The notes below the pieces were generated by a model. The model saw only the letters and a list, made by a program, of their open reading frames with translations. It ran no database searches and was not told the origin of the DNA. Positions 1 through 10,530 of a stretch of 64,000 bases of DNA are shown here, one piece after another (the first letter of the stretch is position 1; each line of letters starts with the position of its first letter). Source of the DNA: Roseibium sediminicola. GTDB taxonomy: Bacteria > Pseudomonadota > Alphaproteobacteria > Rhizobiales > Stappiaceae. A program made the translations under genes and the position numbers. The stretch covers positions 124,001-188,000 of the forward strand of contig NZ_JALNMJ010000010.1 of NCBI RefSeq assembly GCF_023156505.1, read 5' to 3'.

Positions 1-1
1 A

Positions 2-838
2 TCCGTCAAGGAATCCAGCGCCTTCCAGGCCTGCCTTGCCATGGCAGTCAGCACTCTCCTGTTTTTGCCCTGGCTGGTTATCCTGGCGAACCGTGCCCGC
101 TCCGTTGCCGACGAAGGCTTCTGGATCGCCTATCCCGACCTCCCCTTCCTGAAAGGCTTGGTGTTCAACATCGCCGGGTCGCTCACCCTGTTCTGGCTTC
201 TGCTCGCGCTGGCACTGATCGGCCTGCTGCTGGCGCTAACCCTGCCGAAGCGGGCATGCTCCAGTTTGTCAAACCTTCAAGCCGTGATCGTCTGCAGCGC
301 CTATACCTTCGGCCCACCGCTTCTCGCTTATCTCTATTCCGTTCTGGTTCAGCCGATCCTGTTCGACCGCTATCTGATGGCCGCCTGGCCCGGCCTGTTG
401 CTGCTCGCGGTGACCGCAGCCCAGCGCCTTCTGCCCAACATGGCACCGTTGGCACTGCTGGTGGCGACGCTGTATTTGTCCTTTCCGGAACTCAAGTTCG
501 CCTTGCTGGACAAGATCCGGCCTGAATGGCGGCTGATTGCGCAGGATTATCAAAGCCGGCGGGAGCCTGAAGACCGGCTGATGCTCTACAAGGGTTTCGC
601 CGCGCCTGCCCTCGCCTATTATCTGCGCGAGCCGAAAGCGTTCACGGCAGCGACCACCCTTGAAGACCTCCAGGATCCTGGCTTAACGGACCGTTGGCTG
701 CTGGTGGCTCACTGCGACAACACGGAAACGGCAGCCGCAATCAAGGCTTTCAGCGCCAGGGAAAGCGACTCCGTTTCGCAGCGGTTCGGCTGGGGCGCAA
801 GTGGTCTGCGTCTGGTGAAACGGCCCGAGCCCAACTGA
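2..838 (+). CDS. C-terminal part of a membrane glycosyltransferase (GT39/ArnT-like), cut by the window edge
   Basis: The frame is open from base 2 without a stop, so the true start lies before the window. The visible 279 residues hold about five hydrophobic segments (around FLPWLVILA, LFWLLLALALIGLLLAL, FGPPLLAYLYSVLV, WPGLLLLAVTAAQ and LALLVATLYLS), then a soluble tail of about 110 residues. This layout, multiple transmembrane helices followed by a periplasmic C-terminal domain, is that of polyprenyl-phosphate-dependent glycosyltransferases of the dolichol-phosphate-mannose/ArnT type. The catalytic N-terminal loop is not in view, so the sugar and acceptor cannot be named. It converges on the small membrane gene that follows. 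Confidence 0.6.
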   Translation, partial: SVKESSAFQACLAMAVSTLLFLPWLVILANRARSVADEGFWIAYPDLPFLKGLVFNIAGSLTLFWLLLALALIGLLLALTLPKRACSSLSNLQAVIVCSAYTFGPPLLAYLYSVLVQPILFDRYLMAAWPGLLLLAVTAAQRLLPNMAPLALLVATLYLSFPELKFALLDKIRPEWRLIAQDYQSRREPEDRLMLYKGFAAPALAYYLREPKAFTAATTLEDLQDPGLTDRWLLVAHCDNTETAAAIKAFSARESDSVSQRFGWGASGLRLVKRPEPN

Positions 839-849
839 AGCTTAGGTCC

Positions 850-1083
850 TCAAACGTCGTCAGAAGCGAAATACGCCAGTCCCGCAACAGCCGCAAGAAC
901 AGCAGTTCCGATAACAAATTCCAGCAATATACCTACGAAGGAAGCGCCCAGGATCAGCGCAGCAAAGAGCACCAGAAGCACCATGGCGATTTCCGCAGTC
1001 AGGATACCAACGACAAAATCGACGGCATTTGCGAGCCTAAACAGGAAAGGCTCTCGTTCGCTGGATCTACGGTTTTCTGACAT
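850..1083 (-). CDS. small membrane protein of unknown function
   Basis: A 77-residue protein with a charged N-terminus (MSENRRSSEREPF) and two hydrophobic stretches, roughly residues 19-49 and 54-70, so a small inner-membrane protein with two helices is predicted. I chose the ATG at 1083 because an AGGGAG motif sits about 4 bases upstream. The longer frame to 1128 has no ribosome binding site. No family was recognised. It converges with the preceding glycosyltransferase, the stops being about 11 bases apart. Confidence 0.5.
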   Translation of the reverse strand: MSENRRSSEREPFLFRLANAVDFVVGILTAEIAMVLLVLFAALILGASFVGILLEFVIGTAVLAAVAGLAYFASDDV

Positions 1084-1186
1084 CCCGCTCCCTGTTGTTT
1101 CCGATTTTTCCTTTGAGATCAATCTCATATGGGTTGGACACCACCGATAAAAAGATCAAATAGCAGGCCATTCAGATTTTTTCATC

Positions 1187-1208
1187 GACATTTTATCGAT
1201 AAAATGTC
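1187..1208. promoter_or_regulatory. perfect 22-bp palindrome, probable operator of the oxoprolinase gene
   Basis: GACATTTTATC is followed immediately by its exact reverse complement, with no spacer. A second half-site, CGATAAAA, lies at 1145-1152. The palindrome is centred about 97 bases before the chosen start of the 5-oxoprolinase gene, where a dimeric repressor or activator would act. The regulator is not encoded nearby and its family cannot be told from the site. Confidence 0.55.
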
Positions 1209-1294
1209 AGCATAAATTCATCTGTTAGCAAAAACGCTCAATACCGGCGGTGAATCACGCATTCGCACAAGCCGGCAGCATCAGAGGGAAGATC

Positions 1295-4200
1295 ATGACA
1301 GCCAAGTGGGATTTTTGGATCGACCGGGGTGGCACCTTTACCGACATCGTTGGACGGGCGCCGGATGGTACGCTGCACCCGCACAAGGTCCTGTCGGAAA
1401 ACCCGGAAGCCTATCGCGACGCAGCCATCCAGGGCATTCGCGAATTGCTGGGTGTTGAAAAAGGCGCGCCGATCCCCTCGGACATGGTCTCCACAGTCAA
1501 GATGGGCACCACTGTCGCCACAAACGCGCTGCTGGAACGCAAGGGCGAGCGCACTGCGCTCTTCATCACCCGGGGGTTCCGGGACGCGCTGGAAATCGGC
1601 TACCAGGCCCGGCCGCATATTTTCGCCAAGGAAATCATCAAGCCGGAACTGCTTTACGAAAGCGTGCATGAGATCACCGAACGCGTCCGTGCCGACGGCA
1701 CCCTGGAAGCGCCGCTCGATCAGGCCGAGGCCCGCGCCGAAATGCAGGCAGCCTGGGACAATGGCATCCGTTCCATCGCCATCGTGCTGATGCATGCATA
1801 TGCCTATCCGGCCCATGAGCAGGCGCTGAAAATCATCGCCGAGGAAATCGGCTTCCCGCAGATTTCCGTGTCACACGAAGTTTCGCCGCTGATGAAGCTG
1901 GTCGGCCGGGGCGACACCACGGTGGTCGATGCCTATCTCTCGCCGATCCTGCGCCGCTATGTTGATCAGGTGCAGGAGGAACTCGGGCAAGGCCCGCGGC
2001 TGATGTTCATGCAGTCTTCCGGCGGTTTGACCGCCGCCGATCTCTTCCAGGGCAAGGACGCGATCCTGTCAGGCCCCGCCGGCGGCGTTGTAGGCGCTGT
2101 CGAGACCTCGCGCATGGCCGGTTACGACAAGATCATCGGCTTCGACATGGGCGGCACCTCCACGGATGTCTGCCACTATGACGGCGACTATGAGCGCGCC
2201 TTCGAAACGGAAGTCGCCGGTGTGCGCATGCGCGCGCCCATGATGATGATCCACACGGTGGCTGCCGGCGGTGGCTCGATCCTCCATTATGCGGACGGCC
2301 GCTTCCAGGTCGGCCCGGATTCCGCCGGCGCCAATCCCGGCCCGGCCTGCTATCGTCGCGGCGGCCCCCTGACCGTCACCGACGCCAACCTGATGACCGG
2401 CAAACTGGTGCCGGAATTCTTCCCGAGAATCTTCGGCCCCAACCAGGACGAGGCCCTGGACGGCGACGTCGTGCGCAAGCGCTTCACCGATCTCGCCATG
2501 CGAATCGGCGATGGCCGCACGCCGGAAGAGGTCGCCGACGGTTTTCTGAAGATCGCTGTCGAGAACATGGCCAACGCGATCAAGAAGATCTCGGTTCAGC
2601 GCGGCTATGACGTCACCGAATATGCGCTGACCTGTTTCGGCGGTGCGGGCGGCCAGACCGGCTGCCGTGTGGCCGACAGTCTCGGCATGAAAACCGTCAT
2701 CCTGCACCCCTTCTCAGGCATCCTGTCGGCTTATGGCATGGGGCTCGCGGATATCCGTGCCGACCGCCAGAAGGCCGTGGTCAAAACGCTGACCGAAGAA
2801 CTGCTGCCGGAACTGGCAACCCTGCGCGATGAACTCGCCGGCCAGACGGAAGCCGAACTTGAAAGGCAGGCGATTTCCGCGGACTTGCGCAAGACGACCG
2901 CCATCGTGCATCTCCGTTATGACGGCACCGACACGCCTCTACCCGTTCCGCTCGGGTCGGTCAGCGAAATGCGGGACGCTTTCGAAGACGCGCACAAGAA
3001 ACAGTTCGGTTTCGCCTATGACAACAAGCCCGTTGTCGTAGAAGCGCTGGAAGTGGAAACGGCAGGCGGTGGCGCCGGCCTCACGGAACCCGATCTGACG
3101 CTGTCCTCCGGCGACCCGGCCGCAGCCACGTCGACCAGCATCTATTCGGACGGTGGCTGGCACAAGGCGGGCGTCTTCAAGCGCGACAGCCTGACACCCG
3201 GCATGAAGGTCACCGGTCCCGCCGTGATCATCGAGCCGCACGCGACCATCGCGGTCGAAGACGGCTGGCAAGCCGAGATCAATGCCAAGGATCATGTCAT
3301 CCTGAAGCGCATCGTGCCGCTGAAACGTACCGAAGCCATCGGCACTCATGCCGATCCGGTGATGCTGGAAGTGTTCAACAACCTGTTCATGTCGATCGCT
3401 GAACAGATGGGCGTGACGCTCCAGAACACGGCTTATTCAGTCAACATCAAGGAACGGCTCGACTTCTCCTGCGCCGTTTTCGACGCCAGTGGCGCTCTGG
3501 TCGCCAACGCACCGCATATGCCGGTGCATCTGGGGTCCATGGACCGTTCGGTCGAAACCGTGATCAAGCTCAACAAGGGCAAGATCAAGCCGGGCGACGT
3601 CTTTGCCCTGAACGCGCCCTATAACGGCGGCACCCACCTTCCGGATATCACCGTGGTGTCCCCGGTCTTTGACGATGATGGCAAGGAAATCCTGTTCTGG
3701 TCAGCCTCGCGCGGTCACCATGCCGATGTCGGCGGCTCCGCGCCGGGCTCGATGACCCCGCGCGCAACCAATGTGGACGAGGAAGGCGTGCTCTTCGACA
3801 ATTTCAAGATCGTCGATGAAGGCCGCTTCTGCGAACAGGAACTGGTCGAACTCCTGACCGACCACCCCTACCCGGCCCGCAATCCGCACCAGAATGTCGC
3901 CGATCTCTCCGCCCAGATCGCGGCCAACGAGAAAGGCATCCAGGAACTGCGCAAGATGGTCGCCCATTTCGGACTGGACGTCGTCCAGGCCTATATGGGC
4001 CACGTGCAGGACAATGCGGAAGAGAGCGTCCGCCGGGTAATCGAGGCCCTGAAGGATTCCGAATACGCGTATCCGACCGACCAGGGCTCGGTGATCAAGG
4101 TCAAGATCACCGTCGACAAGGACAAGCGGGAGGCAACAGTCGATTTCACAGGCACGTCCGGCGTGAAGCCGAACAACTTCAATGCCCCGGAACCGGTGAC

Positions 4201-4879
4201 GCGTGCGGCGATCCTTTATTGCTTCCGTGTCATGGTCGACGGAGACATTCCGATGAACGCGGGCTGCCTCAAGCCGATCAACATCATCATCCCGCAGGAT
4301 TGCATGCTGCGTCCCTCCTACCCGGCCGCCGTTGTCGCCGGCAACGTGGAGACTTCCCAGCATGTCACCAACGCGGTGTTCGCCGCGCTCGGCGCCATGG
4401 CCAATGCGCAAGGGACGATGAACAATCTGACCTTCGGCAATGACACCTATCAGTATTATGAGACCATCTGTTCCGGCTCTCCGGCCGGTCCCGGTTTCAA
4501 CGGTACCGACGGCGTGCACACCCACATGACCAACTCACGGCTGACGGACCCGGAAGTCCTGGAATTCCGCTTCCCGGTGCTGCTGGAGGACTTCCACATC
4601 CGGAAAGGCTCCGGCGGCAAGGGCCACTGGTCGGCGGGTGACGGCACGCGCCGGACCTTGCGCTTCCTGGAGAAGATGGATTGCGCCATCCTAGCCTCCC
4701 ACCGCACGGTTCTCCCGAAGGGACTCGACGGCGGCAGCGACGGCGAACTCGGCCGAACCGAGGTCCGGCGCAAGGACGGCACGATCGAACAGCTCGAGGG
4801 CTGCGATCAGACCATCCTGGAAGCTGGCGAGGCCGTCACCGTCATCACCCCGACCGCGGGTGGCTGGGGAACACCCTGA
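1295..4879 (+). CDS. 5-oxoprolinase / hydantoinase, fused HyuA-HyuB type
   Basis: A 1,194-residue cytoplasmic enzyme combining the HyuA half (about residues 1-680) and the HyuB half (from about 690) in one chain, the arrangement of ATP-dependent 5-oxoprolinase, which opens 5-oxo-L-proline to glutamate. The N-terminal phosphate-binding motif [10 protein letters not shown] is near residue 8 and the second actin-fold motif [11 protein letters not shown] near 284. HyuB begins around [19 protein letters not shown] chose ATG 1295 because AGAGGGA precedes it and [13 protein letters not shown] is the normal family start; the frame could extend to 1250. It stands alone, with a palindromic operator upstream and a strong terminator downstream. 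Acetone carboxylase and N-methylhydantoinase share the fold, so the substrate is inferred from length and fusion. Confidence 0.85.
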   Translation: MTAKWDFWIDRGGTFTDIVGRAPDGTLHPHKVLSENPEAYRDAAIQGIRELLGVEKGAPIPSDMVSTVKMGTTVATNALLERKGERTALFITRGFRDALEIGYQARPHIFAKEIIKPELLYESVHEITERVRADGTLEAPLDQAEARAEMQAAWDNGIRSIAIVLMHAYAYPAHEQALKIIAEEIGFPQISVSHEVSPLMKLVGRGDTTVVDAYLSPILRRYVDQVQEELGQGPRLMFMQSSGGLTAADLFQGKDAILSGPAGGVVGAVETSRMAGYDKIIGFDMGGTSTDVCHYDGDYERAFETEVAGVRMRAPMMMIHTVAAGGGSILHYADGRFQVGPDSAGANPGPACYRRGGPLTVTDANLMTGKLVPEFFPRIFGPNQDEALDGDVVRKRFTDLAMRIGDGRTPEEVADGFLKIAVENMANAIKKISVQRGYDVTEYALTCFGGAGGQTGCRVADSLGMKTVILHPFSGILSAYGMGLADIRADRQKAVVKTLTEELLPELATLRDELAGQTEAELERQAISADLRKTTAIVHLRYDGTDTPLPVPLGSVSEMRDAFEDAHKKQFGFAYDNKPVVVEALEVETAGGGAGLTEPDLTLSSGDPAAATSTSIYSDGGWHKAGVFKRDSLTPGMKVTGPAVIIEPHATIAVEDGWQAEINAKDHVILKRIVPLKRTEAIGTHADPVMLEVFNNLFMSIAEQMGVTLQNTAYSVNIKERLDFSCAVFDASGALVANAPHMPVHLGSMDRSVETVIKLNKGKIKPGDVFALNAPYNGGTHLPDITVVSPVFDDDGKEILFWSASRGHHADVGGSAPGSMTPRATNVDEEGVLFDNFKIVDEGRFCEQELVELLTDHPYPARNPHQNVADLSAQIAANEKGIQELRKMVAHFGLDVVQAYMGHVQDNAEESVRRVIEALKDSEYAYPTDQGSVIKVKITVDKDKREATVDFTGTSGVKPNNFNAPEPVTRAAILYCFRVMVDGDIPMNAGCLKPINIIIPQDCMLRPSYPAAVVAGNVETSQHVTNAVFAALGAMANAQGTMNNLTFGNDTYQYYETICSGSPAGPGFNGTDGVHTHMTNSRLTDPEVLEFRFPVLLEDFHIRKGSGGKGHWSAGDGTRRTLRFLEKMDCAILASHRTVLPKGLDGGSDGELGRTEVRRKDGTIEQLEGCDQTILEAGEAVTVITPTAGGWGTP

Positions 4880-4907
4880 TCCCGATCCGGCCATTGTCTT
4901 GAGATTT

Positions 4908-4940
4908 AAAAAGCCGCGCTGAAAGGTGCGGCTTTTTTTT
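4908..4940 (+). terminator. rho-independent terminator after the oxoprolinase gene
   Basis: AAAAAGCCGC pairs with GCGGCTTTTT across a 10-base loop, and the second arm runs into a T8 tract. It lies 28 bases after the stop codon, so the oxoprolinase gene is monocistronic. The A/T arms would also allow some termination from the opposite strand. Confidence 0.85.
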
Positions 4941-5167
4941 GCCCCGATCCTCCTCCTCACACGCTCGAAAGCACCTCTGACAACAACAAAACACTGCTAA
5001 AACAGGGTGCTGTATCTGTGATACTACACCCTGATATTTCTACTTATACGCGAATTTTTTACGCTTTCAGGGAACAAATTTACCAATTCTTCAACCGGAA
5101 AGCGCGTAATCTCAACCTAACGACGTGGGGGAAACGCCTTTTCTATTGAATCCTCGGGATATTTGAC

Positions 5168-6922
5168 ATGACCCTTTCGAATCCAGTTGCAACCTCGGTG
5201 GCAGGAAAGATCCTGGCACTTGTCGCCTTGTTGTCCCTGGGCCTGGTGATCGTTGCCGCCGTTGCCATTTATCAGATGGGGGCCATCGGCAAGGAGCTTG
5301 CCAACATCGCGGAAAAGGACATTCCACTGACTGAAGCCATCACCCATGTGACCAACCATCAATTGGAACAGGCTGCCCTTGTCGAGCGGATCATGCGGCT
5401 CGCCGGCGTCCACTCGGGAGATGAAGCCTCCGTGATTCAGTCGCTGAAAACGAGCTTGAAGCAACTGGAAAGCCAGGTTGGTGAGGAAATCCTTAAAGCG
5501 GAAGCTCTGGCGCAAGCTGCCCTCGACCAGTCGACAACAGAACTGGAGCGCAGGGAATTTCTGCTGGCAGTCGAACAGCTCAAACGCATTGAAACCGAAT
5601 ACGCGGCATATGAGACGCATGTCGATGAAATCCTGCATCTCATTGAAATAGATGATTTGAAGAAAGCCGGAGAACTTCTCGTCACCCTGGAGAAGGAACA
5701 AAAGCAGCTCGACCATGAGCTGGTCGCTTTGCTCGAGGAAATCGAACGCTTTACGCTCGCCGCGGCGGTGACCGCAGAGGCCCACGAGAAGCAGGCGTTT
5801 CAGCAGATCCTGTTCACGGCAGTGGCGACGTTTGTCCTCTGTGGCCTCGGCGCCATTCTGTTTTCCCGTTTCATGATTTCCAAACCGCTCGATCAAGTTG
5901 CCAGCGGTTTGCTCGAGCTTGCCAAGGGCAACACGGATGTTGAGGTCCAGGTCCGGTCAAGAGATGAGATCGGCAAGGTTGCCGGCGCCTTTGAGACCTT
6001 CCGCACCAACACGATCGAAATGAAACGCCTTCAGGACCAGGCCCGTGAAGAGGAAATGCAGGCGGAACAGGACCGGCGGGAGACCCGGCTGCGCCTTGCG
6101 GATGAGCTGGAAAGCCTATTGATGACAAGCTGTGACACGGTGGCCAATGCCTTGAAAGACTTGGCGGATTGCGCAGATCAGCTGGCCAGGAACAGTCAGG
6201 AAACCGAAGAACGGTCCCAGACGGTTGCGGCAGCCGCTGAACAGGCCAGCGCCAGTGTCCAGTCCGTTGCCTCGGCGTCTGAGGAACTGGCAAGCTCGAT
6301 CCAGGAGATCAGCCGGCAGATTTCGCTCGCCAACACGTCGACGTCACAAACCTCCGAACAGGCTGGCGTCTCCAGTGACACGGTCGGCTCTCTGTCCGCC
6401 TCCGCGGAAGAAATCACGGAAGTGTTGAAACTGATCAGCGACATCGCCGCACAAACCAATCTTCTCGCCCTCAACGCAACAATCGAAGCGGCACGGGCCG
6501 GTGAAGCCGGCAAGGGATTTGCGGTGGTCGCGTCCGAGGTCAAAGCGCTTGCCAACCAGACGGGTCAGGCCACGGACCAGATCGGTACGCAATTGACGGG
6601 TGTGCAATCGGGTGCCGTCAGCTGCTCGCAATCCATTCTGACGGTTGTCAAATCCATGGCCGACATCCGGGAGCAAATATCCGGAATTGCCTCCGCCATC
6701 GAAGAGCAGAACGCGGTTACATCCGAAATCGCCAAAAACGCCACTGATGTTGCGACCGGCAGCTCGGATATTTCTCTCAACATTGCTGAGGTCAACAGGG
6801 CGGCCCAGGCATCAGGAAACAAGGTTCGAGACGTCGTAGGTCAAATCCGGGACGTTTCTTCGCAGATCAAGACCATCCGCGAGGGGCTCGGCGACTTCCT
6901 GGGACATCTTCGAGCCGCGTGA
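5168..6922 (+). CDS. methyl-accepting chemotaxis protein
   Basis: A 584-residue chemoreceptor. A transmembrane helix near residues 15-36 is followed by a helical periplasmic sensor of about 170 residues, a second transmembrane helix near 213-233, a HAMP linker ([18 protein letters not shown]) and a cytoplasmic signalling coiled coil. The hairpin tip carries the conserved [20 protein letters not shown] near residue 443. The C-terminus lacks the NWETF-type pentapeptide that tethers CheR. The ligand is unknown; the sensor is rich in Glu and Leu and looks like a four-helix bundle. The ribosome binding site is weak (CGGGA). No che genes adjoin it, but the next gene downstream is also a signalling protein. 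Confidence 0.9.
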   Translation: MTLSNPVATSVAGKILALVALLSLGLVIVAAVAIYQMGAIGKELANIAEKDIPLTEAITHVTNHQLEQAALVERIMRLAGVHSGDEASVIQSLKTSLKQLESQVGEEILKAEALAQAALDQSTTELERREFLLAVEQLKRIETEYAAYETHVDEILHLIEIDDLKKAGELLVTLEKEQKQLDHELVALLEEIERFTLAAAVTAEAHEKQAFQQILFTAVATFVLCGLGAILFSRFMISKPLDQVASGLLELAKGNTDVEVQVRSRDEIGKVAGAFETFRTNTIEMKRLQDQAREEEMQAEQDRRETRLRLADELESLLMTSCDTVANALKDLADCADQLARNSQETEERSQTVAAAAEQASASVQSVASASEELASSIQEISRQISLANTSTSQTSEQAGVSSDTVGSLSASAEEITEVLKLISDIAAQTNLLALNATIEAARAGEAGKGFAVVASEVKALANQTGQATDQIGTQLTGVQSGAVSCSQSILTVVKSMADIREQISGIASAIEEQNAVTSEIAKNATDVATGSSDISLNIAEVNRAAQASGNKVRDVVGQIRDVSSQIKTIREGLGDFLGHLRAA

Positions 6923-7213
6923 AGGCGATCCCAACGATCGGCCAACAAGCAATCGGCAAGAGGATGGTGCAGCCTCTAATGCAACGAACGCATTCGTCCA
7001 GATACTGTTCGGAAAACTGGCAATTTGAAGAAAACACCCTGCTCTCCGCCAACACCAACGCATAATTGCATTTGCGTGAAACAACCACTCAGGCGGCTAA
7101 AAACAGGAAGAAAATCATATATTTCGTCTTAGCGACGATTGTCGCCATCCTCTCCGGCAAGTAAGAATCGATGGAGAACTTGTAATTTAGCCAGATGGGC
7201 CAGCGACACATTT

Positions 7214-8113
7214 ATGATTCCGCTACAGACAAAGAAGCAGGAAGAAACTGCCCAAGAACTGGACAGAATGCTGAACAGCCATCGGAACTGGGTCTACCGA
7301 TTGAACAAGACACTCATTTGCGGTCTTGATCCGACGTCCGAGATGATTGCCGAAGACGCCCATGTTCACTGTGCCTTCGGACACTGGCTGGAACAGCGCG
7401 CGCAGCATCTCGATTTGGACACCGAAACCCTCAGCAATTTGGTCGGCAGGCACAAAAAAGTTCACGACCTGGCGCGAGAAATGGCGTTGACCGTCCGAGA
7501 CGGCCACACCATTGAAGAAAGTCTCTACGACGAGTTTCTGGCGATTTCGGAACGATTCATCGGGCTGATAGAATCCGCCTATGACGCTCTGATCGCCTCC
7601 ATCAACGCGACGGATCCACTGACCGGGGCTGAAAACCGCTCCTTGATGAATGTCCGCCTTGAGGAGCGTAAGCGCATCGCGGCCGGCAAGAGCAGCCAAG
7701 CCTGGATCATCATGATCGATCTCGACCACTTCAAATCGGTCAACGACGATTATGGCCACGAGGTGGGTGACCACGTCCTCAAGGGATTTGGATCTCTGGT
7801 TAGAGACCACATCCGCGGCGACGACCTGTTCTTCCGCTATGGCGGCGAAGAGTTCCTGTTATGCATCAGCGGTGTCAGCGAAAACACGGTGGCGCGCGTC
7901 GCCGAACGCCTCAGAAAGGCATGCGCCAACAAGGTCTACAAGGTGAAGAACGACAAGGAATTGTCTGTCACGGCCTCTTTCGGGATCGCAGGGCTGACAG
8001 ATTACAAACAGATCAGCGACGCCATCAACGCCGCTGATATCGCAATGTATGCCGCCAAGAGAGCCGGTCGCAACCGGGTCGTGTTCGACCGTGCCGGCGA
8101 GCCCGTTTCCTGA
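7214..8113 (+). CDS. diguanylate cyclase with zinc-binding CZB sensor (DgcZ-like)
   Basis: A 299-residue cytoplasmic protein. The N-terminal half has the pattern of a chemoreceptor zinc-binding (CZB) domain: His in HRNW near residue 22, then HVHCAFGHWL and RHKKVHDLA. The C-terminal half is a GGDEF domain with active site RYGGEEF near residue 210 and an intact product-inhibition site RGDD five residues before it, so it should make c-di-GMP and be feedback inhibited. The same CZB-GGDEF arrangement occurs in E. coli DgcZ, where zinc represses activity. The frame can be extended to a TTG at 7139, but ATG 7214 fits the domain better. No strong Shine-Dalgarno is visible. Confidence 0.85.
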   Translation: MIPLQTKKQEETAQELDRMLNSHRNWVYRLNKTLICGLDPTSEMIAEDAHVHCAFGHWLEQRAQHLDLDTETLSNLVGRHKKVHDLAREMALTVRDGHTIEESLYDEFLAISERFIGLIESAYDALIASINATDPLTGAENRSLMNVRLEERKRIAAGKSSQAWIIMIDLDHFKSVNDDYGHEVGDHVLKGFGSLVRDHIRGDDLFFRYGGEEFLLCISGVSENTVARVAERLRKACANKVYKVKNDKELSVTASFGIAGLTDYKQISDAINAADIAMYAAKRAGRNRVVFDRAGEPVS

Positions 8114-8150
8114 GCGCGCAAAGAATTCGCTTCGCGCGCTCAACGTCCCC

Positions 8151-8771
8151 CTATTCGGGCAACCGGCGAAGCCGTCGCATGACCTCGTCACCTGCCGCAT
8201 CATGACATTCGACCATCAGCAAAGCGGGTGTCGGCCGCCTGAGGGCCTTTGACGAAGCATTCCGGACGCGCAGGCCCCCAGTCTTCACCAGGCTGTGTAG
8301 GTCGTTCCGGCTTAACCGAAGTCCGCGAACCAGCACCTTGTCGAGCCGGACACGTCCGAGATCCGGGTTTCGGATCACAAGCAGCCCGGGACAACCGCCC
8401 TTCCCTGAAACCGGCACATGGCGTCCCGTCAGCGTGAAATCGTTCTGCGGCTGAACGTCACCGTTTGCGCAGATAAGCGGCGCCTGCGCGATACGTGCAG
8501 CAAATCCAGGGTCATTCGACTGCAGGGCTAGAAGATCCTTCTTCGACAAGCTGGCGACAGCTTTGCGCTCGAAAACGGAACGGTTCCACGTTCTACCGCA
8601 GCACTGGCAGCTGTAGATCAGCCAGGCATCCAGTCGGCTGCCATTTGCATTGAGCCGAAACTTGCCCATGGATGAAAAGGATTGCGTTGTGCCGCAGCGA
8701 CCGCAGGGGCGCCGGATTGCAGCGGACGAGGAACAGCATATGGTCCACTCGACATTCAAAAAAGACGACAT
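8151..8771 (-). CDS. DUF1062 family protein
   Basis: A 206-residue protein beginning MSSFLNVEWTI, the usual opening of DUF1062 proteins. Two CxxC pairs, CGRC near the N-terminus and CQCC about 35 residues later, suggest a zinc ribbon. The rest includes a basic, leucine-rich region (LVRGLRLSRNDLHSL). I chose the ATG at 8771 by family start; a purine-rich GGAAGG lies about 8 bases upstream. The frame is open to 8852. The biochemical function of the family is unknown. It converges on the diguanylate cyclase, and an inverted repeat (GAGCGCG arms) lies between the two stops. Confidence 0.7.
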   Translation of the reverse strand: MSSFLNVEWTICCSSSAAIRRPCGRCGTTQSFSSMGKFRLNANGSRLDAWLIYSCQCCGRTWNRSVFERKAVASLSKKDLLALQSNDPGFAARIAQAPLICANGDVQPQNDFTLTGRHVPVSGKGGCPGLLVIRNPDLGRVRLDKVLVRGLRLSRNDLHSLVKTGGLRVRNASSKALRRPTPALLMVECHDAAGDEVMRRLRRLPE

Positions 8772-9111
8772 TCCGATGGCCTTCCAGAAAAGGAAGTCCG
8801 TCAACGGGCTGCCGGGACGGTCCGCCAGGCGGGTGACCCCGCAGGTAGACACTCAGTCTGGCTGTCTGGAAACAAGAGGGGCGTATCGGAGAGTTCAGAT
8901 ACGGTTTGGCCAAGCCACACCGGTCCCGATCCGCCACCATGACGAACAAGTCAAATCAAGCATTTGAAAAATGCAATGGTGGGATCGAAGACCGGTCAGA
9001 GCGTAGGCAAATCAATCATCCTGATTGAAAACAATGCTCTTGGGTAGCCGTGGGCCATTGGCAAAGCAAGGGAGAAGACGTTGCGCAGGGCGCACTATCG
9101 AACCTTTGCCG
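8772..9111. other. 340-bp gap without a recognisable gene
   Basis: This stretch lies between the DUF1062 start and the 3' end of the HugZ-like gene, so it must hold the DUF1062 promoter. Reading frames here are short and show no family resemblance, and I see no terminator with a T-run. Confidence 0.5.
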
Positions 9112-9888
9112 TCAACTGTTGCGCGCTTGCAAGGCAAGCGCAACCAGCGTCGGCCGTAAATCCTGCGGGTCCGTCAGGCGTTCAGAAAACCACAACCGCT
9201 CTATTCGGTCTCCGGCAGCAAGATCCAGTCCCTCAGGATCGAGACAGGCCAGGCGCCAATTGGCCTCTCCGGCTTTGAGCAACACTTCGGCATAAAGCGT
9301 GACGGCGTCACCGTGATCCTCGTTCATATGGGCGACCGCGCCTTCCTCCATTACCGCCCACTGATGAAGGTCGCCCAGAGGTGTGCACAGATCTGCCTGA
9401 TCGAGAGCGAAGGCCTTGCCAAAACCGCCATTCAGGCTTGCCCTTTGAAGCTCCAGTCGGAAGAAAGCAAAATCGCCGAAATCGACATAGAGCTCCGCCT
9501 TGGGATGGCGCGCCAGGTAGCGTCTGCGCAATCGGGTATGGTCTTCGCTGTCCCGCGCGATTTGTCGGGCCTCGCAAAAAAGCGACACTCTGGGATGGGC
9601 CAGCGGGTCGCCCTTACCGGGCTCTCCGACGAGCAGGGAACAGGCGGGTGTTTCTGTGATGGCAGCCGTATGGCCCGAAAGGGTGCTCGTCAAAATGACC
9701 GGTGTGCCGTCAAGATCGGTCGCCACTGCAACCCGGCTGGCAAGCGGATGTCCGCTCCCCGCTTCCACCGCGGCAAGTGCGCCGAAACGGGCGCTTCGGA
9801 TGAGACCTTTTGCCAATTGGCGCGCCTGGTCGTCTGTTGGACGGATGACCGATTTCGATTCCTGTTTCTCTTCACCCGAGTTTGCCAC
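9112..9888 (-). CDS. HugZ-like pyridoxamine-phosphate-oxidase-fold protein with DUF2470
   Basis: A 258-residue protein with an N-terminal split-barrel flavin/heme-binding fold (ASRVAVATDLDGTPVILTS, LLVGEPGKGDPLAHPRV) and a C-terminal DUF2470 region marked by MNEDHGDAVTLYA. Proteins with this pair of domains include heme-degrading HugZ and relatives thought to act in heme use. I chose a GTG start at 9888 because a strong GGAGG lies 5 bases upstream. The frame extends further to a GTG at 9954 without a ribosome binding site. No heme transport genes adjoin it, so the heme role is family inference. Confidence 0.75.
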   Translation of the reverse strand: MANSGEEKQESKSVIRPTDDQARQLAKGLIRSARFGALAAVEAGSGHPLASRVAVATDLDGTPVILTSTLSGHTAAITETPACSLLVGEPGKGDPLAHPRVSLFCEARQIARDSEDHTRLRRRYLARHPKAELYVDFGDFAFFRLELQRASLNGGFGKAFALDQADLCTPLGDLHQWAVMEEGAVAHMNEDHGDAVTLYAEVLLKAGEANWRLACLDPEGLDLAAGDRIERLWFSERLTDPQDLRPTLVALALQARNS

Positions 9889-10072
9889 ATAGTCCTCCGT
9901 GCGCGCTGCCGTTTCCTGATCCGGATAGGATTGTCCGACGGTTGCCGAAGCCACAAGAAAAATATGAACGCCAGATGAACGGGCATCTCAGAACCGGTTC
10001 AGGGCCGGTGTGCGATTTTCGCGTCATCAGCTACGGCGCCACCTGAGAGGCGCGGCCCTTTGGAGAGAACCG

Positions 10073-10528
10073 ATGAACATCACCAGCAAACGCCTTATCG
10101 CAGCCGCTCTGACCGGCGTCCTTCTTCTTCCGACCGTTGCAACCGCAGAAGCCGGCCCGCGGCATGGCTGGAACGATCGCGGCGGTCACCATCACAAACA
10201 TCACCGCAAGCACAACAACCATCGCCGTCACAAGAACAACGACAATCTCGGTGCGGCGGTTGCAGCGGGTGTCATCGGCCTGGCAGCCGGCGCGATCCTG
10301 CTCGGCGCGACCAGCCAGCCGAGCTACGCCGGGCCGCCGCCGGTCAACAACTACCCGCCGGCGAACTACTACCCCCCGGCCCCCTATCCCGGCCGTGTAC
10401 AGGGGCCCGTTGGGTACCAGCCCTGGAGCCCGGCCTGGTACCAGTACTGCTCCTCGAGATACCGCTCCTTCAACCCGTCCACGGGCACGTTCACGACCTA
10501 TAGCGGCGAGCAGAAATTCTGCCAGTAA
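10073..10528 (+). CDS. BA14K family exported protein
   Basis: A 151-residue secreted protein. It has an N-terminal signal peptide (LIAAALTGVLLLPTVATAEA), a His/Asn/Lys-rich segment with many HHKHH-like runs, a glycine/alanine hydrophobic stretch (AAVAAGVIGLAAGAILLGA), a Pro/Tyr-rich linker, and the BA14K C-terminal motif WYQYCSSRYRSFNPSTGTF ending in Cys. BA14K proteins were described as lectin-like immunogens of Brucella. ATG 10073 is supported by GGAGAG upstream. The His-rich part could bind metal, which is inference. Confidence 0.85.
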   Translation: MNITSKRLIAAALTGVLLLPTVATAEAGPRHGWNDRGGHHHKHHRKHNNHRRHKNNDNLGAAVAAGVIGLAAGAILLGATSQPSYAGPPPVNNYPPANYYPPAPYPGRVQGPVGYQPWSPAWYQYCSSRYRSFNPSTGTFTTYSGEQKFCQ

Positions 10529-10530
10529 GG

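Noticed and set aside
8111-8141. Terminator between the diguanylate cyclase and DUF1062 genes
   Set aside because: GAGCGCG/CGCGCTC arms exist, but the loop is long and no T-run follows on either strand; left as a mere inverted repeat.
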